The translations under genes and the position numbers were made by a program. From Tubiluchus corallicola (Eukaryota > Priapulida > Priapulimorpha > Priapulimorphida > Tubiluchidae), in assembly GCA_030141605.1 (NCBI GenBank), contig JAQGDQ010001206.1, positions 1 to 55,544 of the forward strand: 55,544 bases of DNA, written 5' to 3'. Of the stretch, positions 1 to 34,100 are shown piece by piece. The notes beneath the pieces were generated by a model that saw only the letters and a program-made list of their open reading frames with translations, had not been told where the DNA came from and made no database searches. Position 1 is the stretch's first letter. The number at the start of each line of letters is the position of its first letter.

Positions 1-192
1 GCGTAACCAAGACTTAGTACTAAGGAATGACAGCGTAACCAAGACTTAGTACTAAGGAATAACAGCGTAACCAAGACTTAGTACTAAGGAATGACAGCGT
101 AACCAAGACTTAGTACTAAGGAATAACAGCGTAACCAAGACTTAGTAATAAGCAATGACAGCGTAACCAAGACTTTGTACTAAGCAATGAGA
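1..192. repeat. 32-bp tandem repeat upstream of DRGX
   Basis: Six head-to-tail copies of a 32-bp unit beginning GCGTAACCAAGACTTAGTAC, differing by one to three bases. The array is cut by the left window edge, so its true length is unknown. It ends only 44 bp before the TATA-like motif of the homeobox gene, so it is part of the promoter-proximal region. Confidence 0.95.
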
Positions 193-235
193 GAGTAACT
201 TGTTAGCTCTTAAACTTGTTATTCGAAACAAAAAA

Positions 236-243
236 TATAAATA
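236..243 (+). promoter_or_regulatory. TATA-box candidate for DRGX
   Basis: TATAAATA lies 115 bp upstream of the ATG at 358. A start site about 30 bp downstream would give a 5' UTR of roughly 90 nt. A pyrimidine run ending in CAG at 282-286 could alternatively be a splice acceptor in the 5' UTR. Motif seen; function inferred. Confidence 0.4.
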
Positions 244-357
244 CTTTTTGAGCCGTGCTCTTACGTAATTCTTGTGCTTTTTTACAGTTCTTCGCATACT
301 CAATAAAGCTGTCGGAGCCTAGCTAAGCCACCTGGTGGCGGACTTCTCAACTACACC

Positions 358-22639
<22,282 letters not shown>

Positions 22640-22867
22640 CTTTAATTGACAACGTTTTTTTAAACAGATTCTTGCATTTTAGAGCTTCTTGTCAAAGAGC
22701 TTGGCTGTTTTAGGCAGACAATGTTTCTGTTTTTTGAATGCGTGTTTACCTAGTAAGGAAAAAGGAAGTAGCATTCGTAAACAGGGGCACGTTCGTCGCA
22801 TCAGTTTCGTGTCTGTAACTTTTACTGAATGTTTTGAGATACGATTTTGTTCAATAGATAATTTAAG

Positions 22868-23592
22868 GTAACAAAAGGTAAGCTAAGGTAAAGAATGTAA
22901 GGTAAGGTAAGGTAAGGTAAGGTAAGGTAAGGTAAGGTAAGGTAAGGTAAGGTAAATATGGTAAGGTATGGTAAGATAAGGTAAGGTAAGGTAAGGTAAA
23001 TAAGGTAAAATAAGATAAATAAGGTAAGGTAAGGTAAGGTAAGGTAAGGTAAGGTAAGGTAAGGTAAGGTAAGGTAACGTAAATAAGGTAAAGTAAGGTA
23101 AATAAGGTAAGGTAAGGTAAGGTAAGGTAAGGTAATGTAAGGTAAGGTAAGCTAAGGTAAGGTGAGGTAAGAAAAGGTAAAATAACGTAAAGTACGGAAA
23201 GGTAAGGTAAACTTTAAGTGAAATAAGGTAGGGTAAGATTAAGGTAAGGTAAGGTAAGATAAGGTAAGGTAAGGTAAGGTAAGGTAAGGTAAGGTAAGGT
23301 AAGGTAAGGTAAGGTAAGGTAAGGTAAGGTAAGGTAAGGTAAATAAGGTAAAGTAAGGTAAGGTAAGGTAAGGTAAGGTAAGGTAAGGTAAATATGGTAA
23401 GGTATGGTAAGATAAGGTAAGGTAAGGTAAAGTAAATAAGGTAAAATAAGATAAGGTAAGGTAAGGTAAGGTAAGGTAAGGTAAGGTAAGGTAAGGTAAG
23501 GTAAGGTAAGGTAAGGTAAGGTAAGGTAAGGTAAGGTAAGGTAACGTAAATAAGGTAAAGTAAGGTAAATAAGGTAAGATAAGGTAAGGTCG
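22868..23592. repeat. Pentanucleotide array (GGTAA)n just 3' of DRGX
   Basis: About 725 bp of AAGGT units with occasional AAATAAGGT, AAGAT or AACGT variants, including a duplicated long block (about 22960-23120 resembles 23380-23590). Each perfect unit boundary reads AGGTAAG, the 5'-splice-site consensus on the + strand. It starts 229 bp after the DRGX stop. The minus-strand Leu-Pro-Tyr frame is an artefact. Confidence 0.97.
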
Positions 23593-24265
23593 ACTTTAAC
23601 TTGTCATTAATTGGTCTGTCAATATTTATTGTAAATAATCGTTTTTTAAGAATCATTTATTAAATGAATTTACAAGCAAATGTATTAAATTTACCAAATC
23701 TGCATTCGTACATCACTTGCAGTATAATGAAATAGTAGACAGTTGTAACATAGAATAATCTTTGCTTACTGAGAGGTGGTCTTCAGGGGTTTAGTGGATT
23801 AACTGGATCATCTGCATTGCCTATCAACAAATATAATATTAACTGACTTTTCGCTTATGAGCTTACCCTAAGAAGTGGGAATATACATCTCCTAGGCTGT
23901 CTAAGTACAGTCAGTAGCAATGACCGTGGCAACGCGCCATGCTGATAGTCTAGTTAAGCCCAGAAATTTGTTAATGTGTGATAATTGCTGATGACTCATT
24001 CCTTAATCGAAAGATTTTTCAATTGTTTTTGTGCGTATGTGCTTTTGTGTTGTATTATGTAACTAATTTGTATAGTGATTGTTCATTTCGTTAACTCGCC
24101 TTTGATGCATTTGTCTTAAAAAGGGAAACTGATGTGTGAATTATATAAAACTTATTGACTCTCGATAATTTTGTCTGTAATAAATTATAAATCTTAGTCC
24201 GTTCCAACGTGTTTTACTAAACGTACTATATGTGATCGATAAATGCATTATGATCATCAGTGTAG

Positions 24266-24322
<57 letters not shown>

Positions 24323-25139
24323 TAGATGAGATGAGATGAGGTGCTGTGAGATACGACATTATACGACAAGGCAAGGCAAGGTAAGATGATATAATATAAG
24401 ATAAGAATTTATTCTGCCTCACGGTAATCATTCATTACAATTTAATTCATTGAGGTTCGACATTAAAATATATGCCATTATATAAATTATATAAATGACT
24501 GCTAGTGTTTCATTCACTGCAGTGGAAAAGTTGCAGTTTCTTTAATGAAAAGTGATAAAAATTTGTTAAACATTGTGGGATTTATGACCAGTTTAAGTTG
24601 TTTATAATATTATTATTTTTGTGATTACTTGCATGATTATTACTGTTACTATAAGCTCATTTATTATTATGATTTTCAAATTATTTTGTACTAAAAAGAG
24701 AATAAGAAAATTTATGAAATATTCTTATTTTAACACGTTATTAATTGGATTACTGACATTGGATTAACATTCTAACATGTTATTAATTGGATATGGTTAT
24801 TAAATTGATAGCTTATGTACTTACCTGACGGTACGTTCCAAGTTTTCCTGCTCTGGAAACAGTCCTACATAATTATAAATATACCGACACACCCTTTTTC
24901 TTAATAATAAAACTGTATTTGTACTCAAGACATACTACTTAAGGCAGTCCTGCTAATAGGGTATATGCTCATGAAAATAAATAATTGTTGTCGCTTTGGT
25001 TGATGTTACAAGTAAAATTGATTATTTTCTATAAGTTTGACTTTTATTTAATGCGAAACGTCGCTCGTGTAACACAACATCTTGACCTCTCAGAACCGCC
25101 AGTCGGCTGTGGCTCGCCCTTACGGTTCATTTTTGCAAA
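23593..25139. other. DRGX-CAPZA intergenic region
   Basis: Holds a GA run (24269-24322) and a LINE-tail-like minus-strand sequence (about 24350-24470: GCAGAATAAATTCTTATCTT). Nothing else was recognised. CAPZA promoter elements were not identifiable; no TATA box lies in the 200 bp before 25140. Confidence 0.5.
24269..24322. repeat. (GA)n microsatellite
   Basis: Twenty-six GA units with one GC interruption. Confidence 0.95.
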
Positions 25140-25181
25140 ATGGCATCTGAGTATGACGAACCCATTTCTGATCAGGAAAAA
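25140..25181 (+). CDS. CAPZA: CAPZA exon 1
   Basis: ATG then [13 protein letters not shown], 14 codons, phase 0, donor GTGAGT. Comparable to the MADFDDRVSDEEK start of the human protein. Confidence 0.95.
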
Positions 25182-28100
25182 GTGAGTTTCAGAGTATTTT
25201 CCCTGTGCAATTGGTGTTATTATTTAGCGTAGTAAAGTTTAAAACTCCCACATGTGCATAAAATGCAGTTGATTCTTAAAACTTGTTTATGTAAATACTG
25301 TAAGCCCTAATTAAGTATGTTTTATGCGAAACCAGTGTCTCACTTTTTGTTTCTGTCCAATCTGGTTGATCACTTATTCATTTGTGTACACTCAGTAGCG
25401 ACTAATTAAGTAATGTTTTGGGCGCTATTACACTTTCGCACCTCTCAGTTTTTTCTAGGTTATTACTCGTTTCTAGGTTCGTAGGTCATTAGACAATTAT
25501 TCTCACGTCATCAGTGAATGTTTCCAATAATCTCGTGATAATTTAGTCATATATTTAGTGTATAATTACGTTGTATTCACAGTTCTACACTATACAGTTC
25601 GTATCGCCATTATGTTTGTGTGTAGTCACGTGACGAATTTCGTGCTAGTGTATGCATTATCAGGGCCTAACTTAAAAGGTACGTGACACACTTTTATCTT
25701 AACTGCATTTACGAAATAAAGAAAAAACCTTTACTTTTATAATTTAATAATACTACAGTAATAAATAAAATTAATGATAAATTAACTGTAGTTGTCTAAA
25801 ATAATTTCCTCGTATATACCAGCTTGGGTCTGACTATACAGTGAAGAAGAAACAAAAATTCGGGAAGTCTTTTGAAGAAAAGACAATGACTGACACAGAA
25901 TTATAATAGCATTTTAGGTTTATATACTCATTATCACCACCACTATTTCAATGCTATTTTTATCATCATCGTGCATACATGTACAACTTATAGTAGCTTA
26001 TACAATTTTGGTCCATGAGTACGGGGGGGGGGGGGGTGTAGTGGGAAGCACATTTACAAAGCTGATTGTAATGACAATAATCATGACGACAACGTAATGA
26101 CAAGTCCGTACACACATACACACACACACACATACACACATGCATATACATACGTATAATTATATAATAATATTATTAATACATTTTTACCACACGTGTA
26201 ATTAAATGTGTACTCAAGTTAAGAATCACAACGTAAGTCCATAGCGCTTCTGAAATTTATCAAACCAGCCCTTGCTGGCACTGAATTGGCCTGATCTGGT
26301 GGGAGAAGCACTCATCATTGTCATCCGCTAAATAAATACACTATTTACTGTAAATGGTAATTTTTTATGATTTATAATATATTTTTATACATCTTGTGAT
26401 TTTTTTATGCAAAATTCATCAAATCTATACATTACTGTACAATACGTACTACGCATGTGCAAAAATACTTTAGACGGAGTACTGCGAAGCAGCGAAAAGA
26501 CCGCGAAACAGCAAGTCCGCGATAAGCGAAGAGCGAAGTAGCAAGCGAACACTGTAATACGATACAAACTCCCGTGGCTGCAACTCATAATAATCATAAA
26601 TTATGTAAAGAAACTAAAAATACATGTTAAGGGCCACATACGTCACTGCGCAAGAGCGATTGTGCATTAGTGGTGTAAACACAGTTATTCACGTGGAGCT
26701 TCTTGCGTGTTGGTGACGGTAAGTAATGTATGACTTTAACCTGGAATTGTAAGGCCTATAAACCAATAATACAGTGGCCGCCGCTTATTATGGACACGGT
26801 TATTGTGGACAGCCGGTTATTGTGGACAACTCGCGAGGGACGGAATTTTCCCCTAATAAAATCCGCCGGTTAATATGGACAACCGCCGCTTAATATGGAC
26901 AGCGAACCTATAACGTAAGGTCATATAACGTGAAACAGCCGTGCCAACCACGGCCTGCGCGCGTGATTGAAAAGAGCTTCCCGCTCTGCTGCCTGTGTGA
27001 GTCATTGCATCAGTCAGTTCGCCGTTTGCCGTGGCCTTGAGAGCTTCGAAACTGTGATAACTTCCTTCCGTTCAAGGTTGAGAGAAAAGTTTCCTGCCAA
27101 ACAAACTCGTCTGACTTCTTTTTTTCAATAAAACAGGAGACGAGTTGATACAGACAGTTTTTTGCCTTTTTTAATGAAGGGGAAGGGTCTTCATGGGTCA
27201 CTTCGCTTAATATGGACAGCTGCTTAATATGGACATACACTGCTGGCCCGAGGTGTCCACAATAAGCGGCGGCCACTGTATTATGGGAATATGGTGTATA
27301 TTACACCTGTTGGTCTGCTTTCTGGCCTGCAGGCATGAAAACAAACAATAGGCCAGAAAAAAGTAGGAGGTGCGAAAGTGTAATAGCGCCATGTTTGGGT
27401 TATTAATTTTTACATAAAATCAGCTTTCAGCTTATCAGTAGTGCCTAATGTGAGTGTTCAGAGCATTGTGTTTTTATGTAAATAATCGACTGAAAGTAAA
27501 TTTTTACTTGATCGTTAATGCGACTGATGATTCATGTCTAACAGTCTTGTTGGGCAACTGTTTTAGTATTAGTAAAATAATTAACCATGCATACGTTTTG
27601 TCAAAGTCATTTCACCAATCACAATTCACTACTTATGGCCTAAGATCAGTTCAAGATATGCCACTCTATGAAGCACATGCTGCAGAGTGTAGAATTAAGG
27701 CGAGTGATTAGTAATTATAAAACTTTTAATTTTACAATGTCTATACATATTGCCAGTGCTGTATTGGTATGTATCTTAGCCACGTTTAGATACATACATG
27801 CTCATTCTACGGGGTAAACAGTCAAGATCAGTACGGCAAATGAAACTGCCCAACAACTACTCATATGAAGAACAGGTGTGAGGTGACTTTGCTGTAAATC
27901 ACATAGTAATGTAGAAAGAAATGTATCAGTGATCAATGCCTTTGGCTTTCTTTTATAATTTTTAGGTTCGAATAGCATCTGATTTCATTCTGCATGCACC
28001 ACCAGGAGAGTTCAATGAAGTTTTCAATGGTAAGTCTATGTTTATTTAAAAACCGCCATTATCAGTACTTTTCTTTGCAAAACTGTACACTACATAGTCA

Positions 28101-31100
28101 AAACACAATTTCACGTCTGCAACCCAACACCCAATCCCAGTATGCACCGCTGTTTTACCAAAAACACATTAATGATCTTATTGACAGTGGAAAGTAATTT
28201 ATACTTCTGCTTAGTTAGCGAAGCGTGTGCTGCAGATGCTTGATTATTATTTAAAATTTTTCAATGTTATCTAAACTTGTTTCAAATGCCTTACCGTTAA
28301 AATGGATGTACCTAATGGTCATCACAGGAGTTTAAATTTACAAATTTCATGCAGTGTTACAGCTAATGTAAGTCCTGTATGCACTAACACAGCATGTAAG
28401 TGCTATGAAATTTCAGCTTTGAATTTCTAAGCCTTTCTTTTGAGTAGCATTTCTTGTCCTTTAAGCAATTTTGGTGACATATTTACTCTACCAAACAGAA
28501 TATCCTTTGTATAAGTGTGGGTCTTTTTAAGACTGTCTGTGGAAGTTAGAATTGTACATTGTAATTAGGTGCTGCCATCTATGTGCTAATCCTGTTATAT
28601 TCTACCAGCTGACTTACTTTCAGTATAATTGTATGGTCCAGTGACTACATACACACTGGTGCTCTCTCTATCTAAAATTAATGGTTGTTGTGAAGCCTGT
28701 GCAAGTCTGCATAGGTCAAGTTCTATACCTGTATACTGGCTGTGAAACAAGTTTTACTGACTGTTTTTTGCTTTCTAGTTTTTGCTCAATGTTCAGTGCA
28801 GCAATTTGCTACTCATATTTTCTGTAGTTTAATAAACACTTTTCTGTTGTGTGCAGTGCAAATATTTATTATAGATTTTTGGTTCCTATTCGCCAAAGCT
28901 CCTCTGTGCCTAAGCTCAATCATAACAAAGTGATTGAACAACAACTTCAAAAATGACTTTCACACTGTCTAGGAAAAAAGTATCCCTAGTTAACTCTTCG
29001 GCATGGTCCATCTTTTTGTGGACATAGACACTAAAAAGATGTAAAATAATCTCATTCATTTTTTCATGTATTGGGTGAATGTGACTTGAATGAGTCGAAT
29101 AATTATTTTAAAACTGGTTGCTATTCCGACGCGAATGTATGCTAATCTGAGAGCGCATGATTTATTCTGGTTAAAAAGGTTCCCGACATTGCAACCATGA
29201 CTTTTAGTATAATATGTAAATTGTAGTAAAGTCACTAAGGCATAGCCGATGACTGCTTAAATGACATTTGACGGAGAATAGACCAGACTATGGTTAAATT
29301 TAATTTAGCTTATGGTTTTACTTTTTGCATTTTATGATTAGGAATCTAATTACTATGTTTCAATAAATTATAATACGTGTATGCGCATTTTCAATCTGTT
29401 GACATCGGGATATTTTGTACCTTTTGTTATCTAGAATTTCCCATTTATAATTTTTTCAGATGTTCGCTTGTTATTAAGCAATGATCAGCTACTGAAAGAA
29501 GGTGCATCAGGGTAAGGACAAATCTAACCAAATCCTATACAAAGTTTATATGTAAAGATTCGCTGCAAAAAACTAGTTTTTATAACCATTGTAAATATAA
29601 AATATAGGTGAGAATCGAAACGTGAGCATTAAATTCTAATCTTTATCTCAAACTCTTTTAAGTTATTAAAGTTATACAGTTAAACCTCTTTATACCAGCT
29701 ATTTTGGATCTGTAAAATAAGTTGGCTTTAAGCAACTTTGCTATTATAATGAGGTGGTTTAATACATACATGTCTGTGCAAATATAGACATTTGTTTTGC
29801 CAAAAATGTGGATGTGGCATTATAAAGAGGGCTGTTATAATGAGGTTTGACTGTAGTTACATTTATAGTCTGGCGTTCCTGTAAAAATACATTATAACTG
29901 TTGAATTTTAATTGTGCTAAATAAAACTGTATTTTTCTATACCGTGTTATATATGATGAGTAAAGATTAGTGCTAGTCGAAATTTGAATTCTCTTTTCTA
30001 TCCTGTGCGTGGGAGGGCGGGCGGGCATGTTTGTGTGTAATTAAGCTTTATAAAGATCTCCAGGTCCTCCAGTACATAATCTTTTAAGCAGTGGCACGAA
30101 AGGTCAATCAGTGACTAAAAGAATTGCCCAAGGTTTTAGTTCATCTGTACCAGCTTTTCAGCATTTTACTTGTTTGTTAAAATTTGAAGCGTATAGTAAC
30201 ATATGAAAGACCCTGTATAACAAGTTCACTTTTAATAGCCTTTCAAACAAACAAGAGTGAAGTCCTCTAGCTAAGATAGCTTTATTTTGCCATTTTAAAA
30301 ATAAATTCAAAATTAACCATTTTTCTGCTTTAACTATTTAAGGTGGTGTTACTCAAAAGAAACTACATTAGCTTCTGCTTTCTTGATCCTATATGCTGTA
30401 GCGGATAGCCCTATAGGCTGAAGCCTAAGGCCCGGATCAAAAGGGGCCGGGCAAAATAAAACGAAAAAAATTTTTTTTGTAAAAAAAAATAAATTGACAA
30501 AAAAGAGCAAGGGGCCCGCCAAAATATAAGAATAAGTACTAATAGGAATAATATAAGAATACTTACTAATAAGTATAAGAAATTAGTAAGAAACTAAAGT
30601 TACTTTCAGAGTTTCTGATTGGCTTATTTTAGTTGACATCTAACCCAGAAACTCACCAAGCTGTAATCGTGTTTATATAGTCCTAGTCCACAACTCAAGG
30701 ATCAAAAAGATATAATTTTTATCACAATCGGTGGGCAAAAACTCACAAAATTAAACAAACTTACAAACGACGAGAGCTCCACAAAAACACGTCAGCTCAG
30801 CAGTGTAGCAACATTTAAAAGGCCCGTTCCAAGCTCAAGCCTAAGGCCCATAAAATCATAATCCGCCCCTGCCTATATGAAATTCAAAGTTTGTATTTTA
30901 GCTGGAAAAGATGTTTGTCTTTCACAAACCACTATGAAAATTTTATATTTTACTCTATCCTTTGCACCGTGTCAGAGACTGTTGAAGCTAGTTGACTAGA
31001 GCCGTTATTATGGGCACCAGCGAGTAGGCTTGTAATGATACACCGATGCATCGTGCTATCTTTCACTACATAGACATAGACATAGAACATTTATTTTCTC

Positions 31101-34100
31101 CAATTTGTTTGACATAAAAAGTTTTTTAAATATTACGTAATTATAATCGTGGAGCAGGGCAGGGAAGGACCATAGGGTCATCTAGTCTCCTGCCCTTTCT
31201 TATAATTAAATTAGTATATTAAAAATAAATGGTGAGGCTGCAGATAACAAAAACAAAAACAAATAAGAAAAAATAATAATAAAAAACAGTATAAATGAAA
31301 ACAGTATAAGTGAAAACAAAAAATAATAAAGTTAGATGATACCTAAATCTAAACAAAACAATACAATTAATCAGTAATTATGATTATTATATATAATATT
31401 TTCAAATAGGGGTCTTATTGACAGGGGAATTTGACCAAGGTTAGTGAGTAAAGTTAAAAAACTGAGAGTATGGAAAGATAAAATAAGTATCAAAAAAGTG
31501 TAATATAGAAAAATTTAACAGAAAAAGTAAGTATAAGAAAGAGTACTACAATATGCGTATTGTCAAAGCGTGCTTGTATCGGGCTATCTGAATCAATGAC
31601 CATATGTTGATAAGAGTGATTTGAAGTGATTCAAGCTGTAGCCGTAGAACGTGCAGTAGATACCTCTCAATGCTGAAGTGCAGTGAGCAATGGTTGAGTT
31701 GACAATGGCACTGCCAGTAGCCAGAGCAGTTGAAAATGTATCTGTTTCTAATCTGCAATAGGCTAAATATGTTGTCTTCATATAAACTTGTGAAATGACA
31801 AAAGTGAACCAGAAAATGCACTAGCAATTTTTAAACCTAAAGTATTGATGTGTTTTACTTTTCTGGTGGCTTACAATGTAAACAATCGCCTGTACGTTAC
31901 ACAAGTAGTAAAAGTCAAGCAGTTTGTTGAGTTATTTTAGCATTTAGCAATCCTAAAACTGTCGACTGACGAATATGTTTAGCATTTTTATCAACGGCGT
32001 CTCTAGTTTTTTTTATAAAGCCTGCAAACATTAACACAGGTGCATTGTGTTAGGCATCGTATCATGATTATAGTATCGTGATTATAGTATCATGATTATA
32101 GTATCGTGATTATAGTATCGTGACTATAGTAATGTGACTATAGTATCGTGATTATAGTATCGCGATTATAGTATCGTGATTATAGTATCGCGATTATAGT
32201 ATCGTGATTATAGTATCGTGATTATAGTATCGTGATTATAGTATCGTGACTATAGTAATGTGACTATAGTATCGTGATTATAGCATCGTGACTATAGCAT
32301 CGTGACTATAGTATCGTGATTGTAGTGTTGCGATCGTGATTATAGTATCGTGATTATAGTATCGTGATTATAGTATCGTGATTATAGTATCGTGATTATA
32401 GTATCGTGATTATAGTATCGTGACTATAGTAATGTGACTATAGTATCGTGATTATAGTATCGCGATTATAGTATCGTGATTATAGTATCGCGATTATAGT
32501 ATCGTGATTATAGTATCGTGATTATAGCATCGTGATTATAGCATCGTGACTATAGCATCGTGACTATAGCATCGTGATTATAGCATCGTGATTATAGCAT
32601 CGTGAGTATAGCATCGTGACTATAGCATCGTGACTATAGTATCGTGATTATAGTATCGTGATTATAGTATCGTGATTATAGTATCGTGATTATAGTATCG
32701 TGACTATAGTATCGTGATTATAGTATCGTGACTATAGTATCGTGACTATAGTATCGTGACTATAGTATCGTGATTATAGTATCGTGATTATAGTATCGTG
32801 ATTATAGTATCGTGATTATAGTATCGTGATTATAGTATCGTGATTATAGTATCGTGACTATAGTAATGTGACTATAGTATCGTGATTATAGTATCGCGAT
32901 TATAGTATCGCGATTATAGTATCGCGATTATAGCATCGTGATTATAGCATCGTGACTATAGCATCGTGACTATAGTATCGTGATTATAGTATCGTGATTA
33001 TAGTATCGTGATTATAGTATCGTGATTATAGTATCGTGATTATAGCATCGTGATTATAGCATCGTGACTATAGCATCGTGACTATAGCATCGTGATTATA
33101 GTATCGTGATTATAGTATCGTGACTATAGTATCGTGACTATAGTATCGTGACTATAGTATCGTGATTATAGTATCGTGATTATAGTATCGTGATTATAGT
33201 ATCGTGATTATAGTATCGTGATTATAGCATCGTGACTATAGCATCGTGATTATAGCATCGTGACTATAGCATCGTGACTATAGCATCGTGACTATAGCAT
33301 CGTGATTATAGTATCGTGATTATAGTATCGTGATTATAGCATCGTGACTATAGCATCGTGACTATAGCATCGTGACTATAGCATCGTGATTGTAGTGTCG
33401 CGATTGTAGTGTCGCGATTGTAGTGTCGCGATTGTAGTGTCGCGATTGTAGTGTCGCGATTGTAGTATCGCGATTATAGTATCGGGATTATAGTATCGCG
33501 ATTATAGTATCGCGATTATAGTATCATGATTATGTATTGTGACCTAGATGTATCCTTACAGCCCTATCAGCGCGTCTCTTACATTATTTACAAAACATTT
33601 TCAACACTGTTGGTCTTTAGTTAAATTATTATTTTTTATTTTATTTATTATTATTATCACATTCAGTACAATATAAAGCACACAGTGACATCAAAATTAT
33701 TACATCTACTATATTAAATTGTTATGTTTCATACACTATCGTTATCATAAAAGAATAATTGTACTGCAGTGGGCTAGAGAAGCAAAGGCTTGTATAAGCC
33801 CACTGTCATGTGAACCTGATAAAAAAAGAATGGATGAGTGAACAAAAAAAAGAACTGGGAGAAAGGTTAGATCACACAGGAAGGGTAGAAGGATGTGTTA
33901 GTGTAAATGGTAGAAAGAAAGATAATAGATTGCGCGATGTTGACATCAGCTCTAAAGATTTATCAATGATGCCTTGTTTTGCATAATCTGTTTAGATTAG
34001 CATTTGTAATTAATTTACACCTTTGCTTAATTCATTCACATTTTGTTTGCAACTAATCTGGCTACTCTTACTAATTCTCTTACAGGGCATTTGCACAATA

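Larger units (their letters stand above)
25421..27390. mobile_element. DNA transposon with long terminal inverted repeats, host to nested elements
   Basis: The left end GGCGCTATTACACTTTCGCA is matched exactly by the reverse complement of the right end, and similarity continues to about 42 bp. Flanks ATGTTTTG/ATGTTTGG form an 8-bp TSD with one mismatch. The interior contains a Tigger-like fragment and a Tigger-like MITE and no intact transposase. The superfamily is uncertain (8-bp TSD suggests hAT, P or Merlin). It lies in CAPZA intron 1. Confidence 0.75.
31025..33566. mobile_element. hAT-like MITE, family H2, copy 1, with internal satellite
   Basis: Ends TAGGCTTGTAATGATACACC and (reverse) TAGGGCTGTAAGGATACATC are inverted repeats. 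Flanks CCAGCGAG/TCAGCGCG match at 6 of 8 bases. Body similar to the 608-bp copy at 41589-42196. It has gained a LINE fragment (31071-31544) and a 1.5-kb satellite near its right end. Confidence 0.85.

Noticed and set aside
22883-23656. Antisense Leu-Pro-Tyr repeat frame, resembling a membrane protein
   Set aside because: It is the reverse reading of the GGTAA array.
27010-27276. 88-codon antisense frame inside the Tigger-like MITE
   Set aside because: No similarity to a transposase that I can recognise, and it runs into the terminal repeat.
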